This document shows positions 36,239-41,034 of a DNA stretch of 41,034 bases, one piece after another. Below the pieces are notes generated by a model. That model searched no databases, was not told the origin of the DNA, and saw nothing but the letters and a program-made list of their open reading frames with translations. The DNA is taken from contig CALFIT010000011.1 of assembly GCA_937877465.1 (NCBI GenBank), forward strand, positions 1 through 41,034. Direction: 5' to 3'. Position numbers and translations under genes: made by a program. This DNA comes from an uncultured Bacteroidales bacterium. GTDB lineage: Bacteria; Bacteroidota; Bacteroidia; Bacteroidales; F082. Positions within the stretch are counted from its first letter, which is position 1. Each line of letters begins with the position of its first letter.

Positions 36239-37387
36239 ATGTCTGACGCGAATTCGAGATTAAAACTCAATTATGTTCCCGCAGTCTTGAAACACCAGCC
36301 TTCGCATGGGTGGTCGGTCGAGTATTATGTGCTTGACGGCAACGGCTCCATGCGTCGGATGGTGATCAGGATGAACGCCCTCCGAAAGCGGTTCCAACGC
36401 ATCACCGACTTCAAGGCACACTGCAGCCAGGTTGTATGCAACATCAACGCGAAACTGGCAGGCGGTTGGACTCCGTTCGGGGAGCAACAAAACACGAGGC
36501 TTTACACGCCTATCGAGGCGGTGCTTGACGATTACATCAAGGAAAAGACCTCGGAGTTGCGCCCCGACACAATGAGGTCCTACCGTTCTTTCAGCAACTG
36601 CTTGAAAGAATGGTTGGCCGAGACCTGCCCAAACGCGCAATGTTCGGCGTTCAATCGTGTGCTTGCCGTCCGCTTCATGGACTATATTAATAAGGTGAAG
36701 GGATTGTCGGGGCGTTCCTACAACAATCGGTTGAAGCAAGGCCGCGCGTTTTTCTCATGGGCGGTTGAAAAATGCTACGCCAAGGAGAATCCTTTTGCGA
36801 CAATCCGAGTGAAGCGCGAAGAGACAAAGAAACGCATTCTCATTCCGGCTGACACAAGGGCAAGGATCACGGATTACTTCAAAAAGAAGAATCCGAACTA
36901 CCTTGTGCTGTGTCAGCTTGTGTTCAATTCGTTGGTCAGGCCGAAGGAAGTGTGGCGGCTGAAGATTGCCGACATCCATTTGGATGAAGGCTATATCCAC
37001 GTCACCGAGGACGAATCCAAGACCCATTACAGCCGCACTGCGGCTTTGACACCTCAACTCATCAGCGGCATCCGCTCGATGATCCAGGGGGCGAAGCCAT
37101 CGATGTACCTTTTTGGCCATGGCTACAAACCCAACGCCAAGCCCATCCGTTACCAGAACTTCCGCGAAGACTGGACCAAGATGCGGACTGCCTTGGGTTT
37201 GCCCGACACAATGCAACTCTACAGCCTTCGCGACACGGGAATCAACGAGATGCTCAAGGCTGGCATCGATCCGCTCACGGTGATGCAGCATGCGGATCAT
37301 CACGACCTGAGCATGACCACAAGATATGCCAACCACGTGGACCCGCATTTGGTGGAGACCATCAGCACGAAGGCACCACAGTTTTAA
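36239..37387 (+). CDS. Tyrosine recombinase (phage/ICE integrase)
   Basis: A 382-residue integrase with an N-terminal arm-binding region, a core-binding domain (about 85-190; YIKEKTSELRPDTMRSYRSF) and a catalytic domain. Catalytic residues visible are R234 (LVRPKEVW), R331 in LYSLRDTG where the usual HxxR His is Tyr328, His in MQHADHHDLSM, and nucleophile Y363 (TTRYANH). The Tyr-for-His form is, as I recall, common in Bacteroidales prophage integrases. The start at 36239 is preceded by AAAGGAG and is preferred to an open extension at 36137 that begins right behind the tRNA. It presumably integrates the element at tRNA-Val. Confidence 0.88.
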   Translation: MSDANSRLKLNYVPAVLKHQPSHGWSVEYYVLDGNGSMRRMVIRMNALRKRFQRITDFKAHCSQVVCNINAKLAGGWTPFGEQQNTRLYTPIEAVLDDYIKEKTSELRPDTMRSYRSFSNCLKEWLAETCPNAQCSAFNRVLAVRFMDYINKVKGLSGRSYNNRLKQGRAFFSWAVEKCYAKENPFATIRVKREETKKRILIPADTRARITDYFKKKNPNYLVLCQLVFNSLVRPKEVWRLKIADIHLDEGYIHVTEDESKTHYSRTAALTPQLISGIRSMIQGAKPSMYLFGHGYKPNAKPIRYQNFREDWTKMRTALGLPDTMQLYSLRDTGINEMLKAGIDPLTVMQHADHHDLSMTTRYANHVDPHLVETISTKAPQF

Positions 37388-37408
37388 TCCCAAATTCAAG
37401 TCACATGA

Positions 37409-37543
37409 TCAAAAAGATTCGTTGACATTACGGTCGTGTCGAAGCTGCTTGGCCACACCAAGTTGCAGACCACGGAAATTTATCGTGAAGTGGACCGCCA
37501 TTCAATTGAAATCGAGGTTTCAAAGGCTTGCCATAAGGGTTGA
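37409..37543 (+). pseudogene. 3' remnant of a second tyrosine recombinase
   Basis: A 44-codon frame without a start reads VVSKLLGHTKLQTTEIYREV, the canonical box with GH and the Tyr nucleophile of site-specific recombinases, then ends with TGA. It is of a different subgroup from the intact integrase just upstream. The rest of that gene is absent, so it is a scar. Confidence 0.75.
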
Positions 37544-37544
37544 T

Positions 37545-37997
37545 TCAAGCACGTGCCTCCCTATAGCATTGGTAGGCCGCTTCGCGCTGGCTGTCGGTCA
37601 GCGTGAAGTCGCCGTTCTCGATGTAGCTGTCGTAGATGACAGCCGCATAACGGTGTTTCGGGTCCAAGGCATCCACGAGGGGCTTTAGCCGTTGGAGTTG
37701 CACGATGGACAGCCCAATATGGGCGGCAAAATCGGGTGAGAGGAACTTGATTATTTGCATTGCGGGCTTGGGATGATCCAAAGCGTAGGCAATAAGTTCG
37801 TCGGCACTTGCGGCACGCCACTCGAACACGCATTTTCCTGGGGTTGAGGTTTGGCGGTAGTGTTTATAGCCCTTTGGGGCATCGTCAAGAACAATCCAAT
37901 CCTTGTCCTTTGGCTGGAAACCGGCCAAACAGGAGAAGAATGCACTTGACCCGGTCAAGAATTTTTTTTGCATCGCGCGTGAGGGAATTTGGGACAT
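37545..37997 (-). CDS. Hypothetical protein of the integrated element
   Basis: About 150 residues from MSQIPSRAMQKKFL; the frame extends to 38099 but the added residues do not look coding-like and the inner Met starts a helical segment. It contains FFSCLAGFQPKDKDWIVLDD and ends SQREAAYQCYREARA. No family recognised; the phrase KDKDWIVLDD hints at a nucleotidyltransferase-like fold, but the evidence is thin. It converges on the recombinase remnant, 1 bp apart. Confidence 0.6.
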   Translation of the reverse strand: MSQIPSRAMQKKFLTGSSAFFSCLAGFQPKDKDWIVLDDAPKGYKHYRQTSTPGKCVFEWRAASADELIAYALDHPKPAMQIIKFLSPDFAAHIGLSIVQLQRLKPLVDALDPKHRYAAVIYDSYIENGDFTLTDSQREAAYQCYREARA

Positions 37998-38166
37998 GAG
38001 GAATAATTCGGGAACAATTATTCGCTGATTGATGGTTTTGAGGTGTGTAAAATTATGGTTTACAAGATTTTCAGTGGAGAGTTTCCACTTGTATGGCAAC
38101 GAATTGTTTGCCTATCCTTGCACATATAGCGCAAGAATAGGCAAATTTCGTTGCAGAAAAGTCCGA

Positions 38167-39678
38167 TTATTCGACCAAATCTGCGGGGTTGAAAATCTTC
38201 AAAGAGCCAGCCGTTGTCTTGGCCGCAACTTGGGTGTAATTCTTGTTTGCGGCGAAGGTGATGGTCAGCTTGTTCTGTGCCGAAGCACCTGCCGTTCCAT
38301 TGAGGATCTGCGCGTTCTTAACGGGAGCTTGCTGAGTGCCACCGGTCACGCTGCAATACTGAACACCGTCAAAGACAGTGATAGTTTGGCAGTTGTTCCC
38401 GAACGAGTTATACTGGCAGTTGTTCCCGAACGAATTGTTCCAACAATCGTTCCCGAATGAGTTATACCAGCAGCTGTTCCCGAATGAGTTATACCAGCAG
38501 CTGTTCCCGAACGAGTTATACTGGCAGTTGTTCCCGAACGTATTCGAGTAGTAGTAGTTCCCGAACGAGTTGTCCGAGCAACTGTTCCCGAACGAGTTAT
38601 ACTGGCAGTAGTTCCCGAATGAGTTATACCAGCAGTTGTTCCCGAATGAGTTATACTTGCAGTTGTTCCCGAATGAGTTATACTGGCAGTAGTTCCCGAA
38701 CGTATTCGAGTTGCAGCTGTTCCCGAATGAGTTGTTCAAGCAACCGTTCCCGAATGAGTTATACTGGCAGTTGTTCCCGAATGTAAGTTTTGTACAATTT
38801 TTTCCAATTTTGTTATACAAAGCGTTATTAAGGAATGTAATATCCGTATTATCAACATCGATTTCGTTGCCGAGTGGCTGCGACATTGCATAATATATTC
38901 CTTCTTCGACTCCATCATTGATAAAAACGATGTTGTTTAATTTGTTTGCAACGTTTTGATTATCATCGATAAGCTGAGCTATTTGACATTCTTTGATTAC
39001 ATTGCTATAGCAATAATTTGGCGCATATTCATCAGCGTTGAAATCCAATGTATTCAACGAAGCGTCTAAAACCTCTTCAACCAAATCCAAAGCGCTAAAA
39101 GTATAACACCAAATGGAATCGGTATTATCAACCTCCATGCCTCGGGGTGATTCATCTCCGTCAAATCCAACATACTTTCCGTCTAATGACGAAAGGTGTC
39201 CGTCAGATGTTACATCTTCTGCCTTAAATCTCTTGAACATGATGTTCTTGAAGTCATAAGGGCACTCATTGTTCCATTCGTCCTTCATCCAATACACTAC
39301 GCCTGTGCCGTTCTCGTCATCGGCCCAGGCAAAGCGGTTGGTGTCGTTGTCGAGGCTGTACTTCAGCTCCCATGCCTCGAGTTTGCAGTTGGCGAAGTAG
39401 TTGTCGCCCTCGTGATGTGCGGCGTAGCCGTTCTCGTTGAGGTGGCTGTCATCGTCGGCACGAACGATGATGTCGAACTGATGTTCGGCACTTTGGGTGT
39501 TGGCCTGCGTGGTGGTGCAGACATAATCCGTGATTCGGTACCATGTACCGGGCACGAGGTTGCCGCCATCGCGCAATGCCTTCAGGGCGGCGTAGGTGAT
39601 GGACACGGCCAATTTGGCAGCTTCGCCGCCACCGCCGTTACCACCACGGTCTAATGTGGTGTTGAATCCTTTACTCAT
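38167..39678 (-). CDS. Phage-type protein with FGNxC nonapeptide solenoid
   Basis: A 503-residue protein. Residues 1-298 are an N-terminal region (Gly-rich start, GTWYRITDYVCTTT, later WYWMKDEW-like aromatic patches). Residues about 299-430 are fifteen near-perfect 9-residue repeats, consensus FGN-x-C-x-x-N-S, and the remainder is a C-terminal cap (TITVFDGVQYC...FNPADLVE). The repeat geometry (short period, invariant Phe/Gly/Asn, ladder of Cys) suggests a tightly wound beta-solenoid such as seen in phage tail fibres or adhesins. Function is inferred only from its neighbours; a tail tip, fibre or receptor-binding role is plausible. Confidence 0.75.
   Translation of the reverse strand: MSKGFNTTLDRGGNGGGGEAAKLAVSITYAALKALRDGGNLVPGTWYRITDYVCTTTQANTQSAEHQFDIIVRADDDSHLNENGYAAHHEGDNYFANCKLEAWELKYSLDNDTNRFAWADDENGTGVVYWMKDEWNNECPYDFKNIMFKRFKAEDVTSDGHLSSLDGKYVGFDGDESPRGMEVDNTDSIWCYTFSALDLVEEVLDASLNTLDFNADEYAPNYCYSNVIKECQIAQLIDDNQNVANKLNNIVFINDGVEEGIYYAMSQPLGNEIDVDNTDITFLNNALYNKIGKNCTKLTFGNNCQYNSFGNGCLNNSFGNSCNSNTFGNYCQYNSFGNNCKYNSFGNNCWYNSFGNYCQYNSFGNSCSDNSFGNYYYSNTFGNNCQYNSFGNSCWYNSFGNSCWYNSFGNDCWNNSFGNNCQYNSFGNNCQTITVFDGVQYCSVTGGTQQAPVKNAQILNGTAGASAQNKLTITFAANKNYTQVAAKTTAGSLKIFNPADLVE
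38391..38782 (-). repeat. 27-bp coding tandem repeats (nonapeptide array)
   Basis: About 14.5 contiguous 27-bp units with invariant TTCGGGAAC (FGN) and variable codons at the four following positions. Nucleotide identity between units is high, so recombination can change copy number in frame. Confidence 0.92.
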
Positions 39679-39680
39679 GG

Positions 39681-40535
39681 TTAGTTAGTTTTGAGGTCGT
39701 TGTAATTCACTATGACCTTGGTTAAGGTCGTCGCACTGATGCGAACATGGTCGCCTAAGTAGAAATCGAATGGCGCAACGGCCACTCCGTCGTCAAATTC
39801 GACTTCGTGATCCACGCTGTCGTAGTTCACGCCGTCGACGCTCACTTCCATAACGATGGGGCCTGTGCCTTCGAGATGGATCCTGCCCTCTTTGCCGAGA
39901 GCCTCAAACCGCAGGGTGTCGCCACCCTCGATTCGTTCAGTGTAGTCGATGATTCTGTTTGTGTTCATATCTTCAAAATTTTGAAAAGTGTCTGTGTCGC
40001 AGTCCAATATGCCTTCCGACAGGACGATTTTGCCCTTGTAGGTGGGCAATGGCGTGGTGTCGGGGCATTCGATGTCGATGGTCACGCCCTTGGTGCTGCC
40101 GGGTGCGTCGCCGCTGTCGCCGTTGGGCGTGACGGTGGCGCGGTAGTCACGGTTGCCGACGATGTAATACTTGCCGTCGTGCTTCACGCAGAACACGAAG
40201 TCACCGTTCGAGGCGAACTTGGCGAAGGCGCGTATCGCTTCGGTCAGCTTCGGGTACGACAGCGTGGCGTGGTTCACCACCACCTTGCAGTCAGTCTCGC
40301 CTTGGTAATCCCAACTGATCTTGCCTTTGCCTTGCGTGCTGTAGAGGAGGCTCCACCAGCGTCCTTGTTGCAACTCGAAGTCGCCGTCATATTCGGCATA
40401 ACGGCCCTGCATCAAGGATTCAAAATCGTCCTCGATGGTCGGCCAACGGCGGATGTAGTGTTTCGGGATGTAAAACACTGCATCACTGATGCCGCAAGGA
40501 TTGATCGAGCCGAGTTTGAAAGTGATGTCATTCAT
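39681..40535 (-). CDS. Phage structural (tail-like) protein
   Basis: A 284-residue beta-rich protein starting MNDITFKLGSINPCGISDAVFYIPK, with a Gly/Asp/Ser/Pro linker in the middle (GDSGDAPGSTKG) and an Ig-like C-terminal half (LSEGILDCDTDTF; EVSVDGVNYDS). The opening resembles proteins next to tail genes in Bacteroidales prophages, so a tail tube or tail-associated subunit is my best guess. It is followed 2 bp later by the nonapeptide gene and overlaps the preceding gene by 8 bp, a tight phage-like cluster. Confidence 0.6.
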   Translation of the reverse strand: MNDITFKLGSINPCGISDAVFYIPKHYIRRWPTIEDDFESLMQGRYAEYDGDFELQQGRWWSLLYSTQGKGKISWDYQGETDCKVVVNHATLSYPKLTEAIRAFAKFASNGDFVFCVKHDGKYYIVGNRDYRATVTPNGDSGDAPGSTKGVTIDIECPDTTPLPTYKGKIVLSEGILDCDTDTFQNFEDMNTNRIIDYTERIEGGDTLRFEALGKEGRIHLEGTGPIVMEVSVDGVNYDSVDHEVEFDDGVAVAPFDFYLGDHVRISATTLTKVIVNYNDLKTN

Positions 40536-40845
40536 TTGTCGCCTCCTCTTCGTCTTCGGATTGCTGCTCGGTTAACTGATACTCGGTTTCTTTCCCATCG
40601 AGATTTCCAACTGTTAGGCTCGTTTTCCCGTGTTGGAGTCTGGCATCAATGCCGCGCATCATGGCCGCAAACACCGTCCACAAGGCGGCGAAGGCAAACA
40701 TCCACGAGATGAACTTCAGCACCGATGGGTCGATCACGCCTTGGGGAGGGATGAAGAAAGCCGTCACGCCGATGGCAATGGCCATGCCTGCCAAGATCCA
40801 AAACGGCACATTCTCGATGACGCTGTGTTTGATGATCCTTGCCAT
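40528..40845 (-). CDS. Small membrane protein, holin-like
   Basis: 105 residues with two predicted membrane helices (VPFWILAGMAIAIGVTAFFI, about 13-32, and LKFISWMFAFAALWTVFAAM, about 43-62) and a charged acidic tail (SEDEEEATNE). Size and topology fit a holin or similar phage membrane protein, but no specific motif confirms this. Confidence 0.55.
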   Translation of the reverse strand: MARIIKHSVIENVPFWILAGMAIAIGVTAFFIPPQGVIDPSVLKFISWMFAFAALWTVFAAMMRGIDARLQHGKTSLTVGNLDGKETEYQLTEQQSEDEEEATNE

Positions 40846-40848
40846 GGC

Positions 40849-41034
40849 TCATGTGGTTTCAACGGTTATCGGATGGTAGGCCACTGTGAGGGCCTCTATG
40901 GTGTCGTCTTGCGTCGAGAACTGTACGCTCTGCCCCGCCGCCTTGTCGATCACCACCGGGCTGCTGTCGTCCGACGGGTCGAAGTCGCCCGCGTGTACCC
41001 CGCCTATGGTGTAGTCTATGGTGGTGCTTTCCTC
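40849..41034 (-). CDS. Hypothetical phage protein, 3' end (partial)
   Basis: 61 codons of a frame open at the right edge, ending AYHPITVETT then TGA, 3 bp before the start of the holin-like gene. Acidic, Asp/Ser/Thr-rich, beta-prone (HAGDFDPSDDSSPVVIDK). No family recognised; it belongs to the same minus-strand cluster. Confidence 0.6.
   Translation of the reverse strand, partial: EESTTIDYTIGGVHAGDFDPSDDSSPVVIDKAAGQSVQFSTQDDTIEALTVAYHPITVETT

Noticed and set aside
38391..38782. CRISPR-like regular repeat array
   Set aside because: The 27-bp units are contiguous, have no spacers and encode an in-frame nonapeptide; no cas gene is nearby.
38391..38782. Diversity-generating retroelement target
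   Set aside because: Some variable codons are AAC-derived (N/S/D/Y/G), but there is no reverse transcriptase or template repeat in the window, and other variable codons do not fit adenine mutation.
38457..38786. Ser-rich plus-strand open frame
   Set aside because: It is the complement of the nonapeptide repeats; low complexity with no start context.

Overview
The window looks like a chromosomal segment of a Bacteroidota bacterium, most likely of the order Bacteroidales. The evidence is Bacteroides-type promoters (TTG, about 19-20 bp, TAnnTTTG; near-perfect before both tRNAs and ssrA), a tmRNA whose tag reads GENNYALAA, general absence of strong Shine-Dalgarno sequences, tRNA genes without an encoded CCA, and Bacteroidota-typical gene families (serial PpiC/SurA isomerases, a DUF4249-like lipoprotein, a LUD protein behind ftsH). 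The genus cannot be fixed from the sequence alone.

Left part (1-17.4 kb) is mostly core genome. It holds the 3' end of pbpC, kdsC, then rsfS-ftsH-LUD on the plus strand, a lipoprotein gene, and a long minus-strand series: guaB, three PpiC-type periplasmic isomerases and a MoxR ATPase. Several of these genes are coupled by ATGA overlaps. A GxxExxY cassette flanked by CACGAAT motifs interrupts the series. sbcD-sbcC follows, ending in a large hairpin terminator.

The middle part (17.4-32 kb) is plastic. A class II-type Fic gene has two copies of a 21-bp palindrome upstream. A Y-family polymerase and a YolD-like protein both survive only as in-frame, internally deleted miniatures next to ssrA. 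A sigma-54 response regulator without an HTH follows. A 3136-residue secreted SpvB/FG-GAP/RHS (Tc-BC-like) polymorphic protein has an AT-rich, apparently acquired C-terminal tip, and a truncated second copy of its RHS core lies just downstream in the same orientation. Heptanucleotide tandem repeats of differing sequence mark many gene borders.

The right part contains a formylglycine-generating-enzyme-like protein, a LOG-family protein, tRNA-Gly(CCC), and an SPFH/zinc-ribbon protein with a Tim44-like/zinc-ribbon membrane partner, perhaps a YdjG/YdjI-like membrane system. At tRNA-Val(TAC) an integrated element begins. It carries a tyrosine recombinase directly behind the tRNA, a 3' remnant of a second recombinase, and minus-strand phage-like genes (a nonapeptide solenoid protein, a tail-like protein, a small membrane protein, a partial gene). 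These run off the right edge, so the far attachment site is not in view.

The best candidates for something undescribed are the paired internal deletions of polymerase and YolD, the RHS locus with its direct-repeat core and MORN-like end, the FGNxC nonapeptide phage protein, and the Fic palindrome pair. All family assignments come from reading motifs; no search was run.
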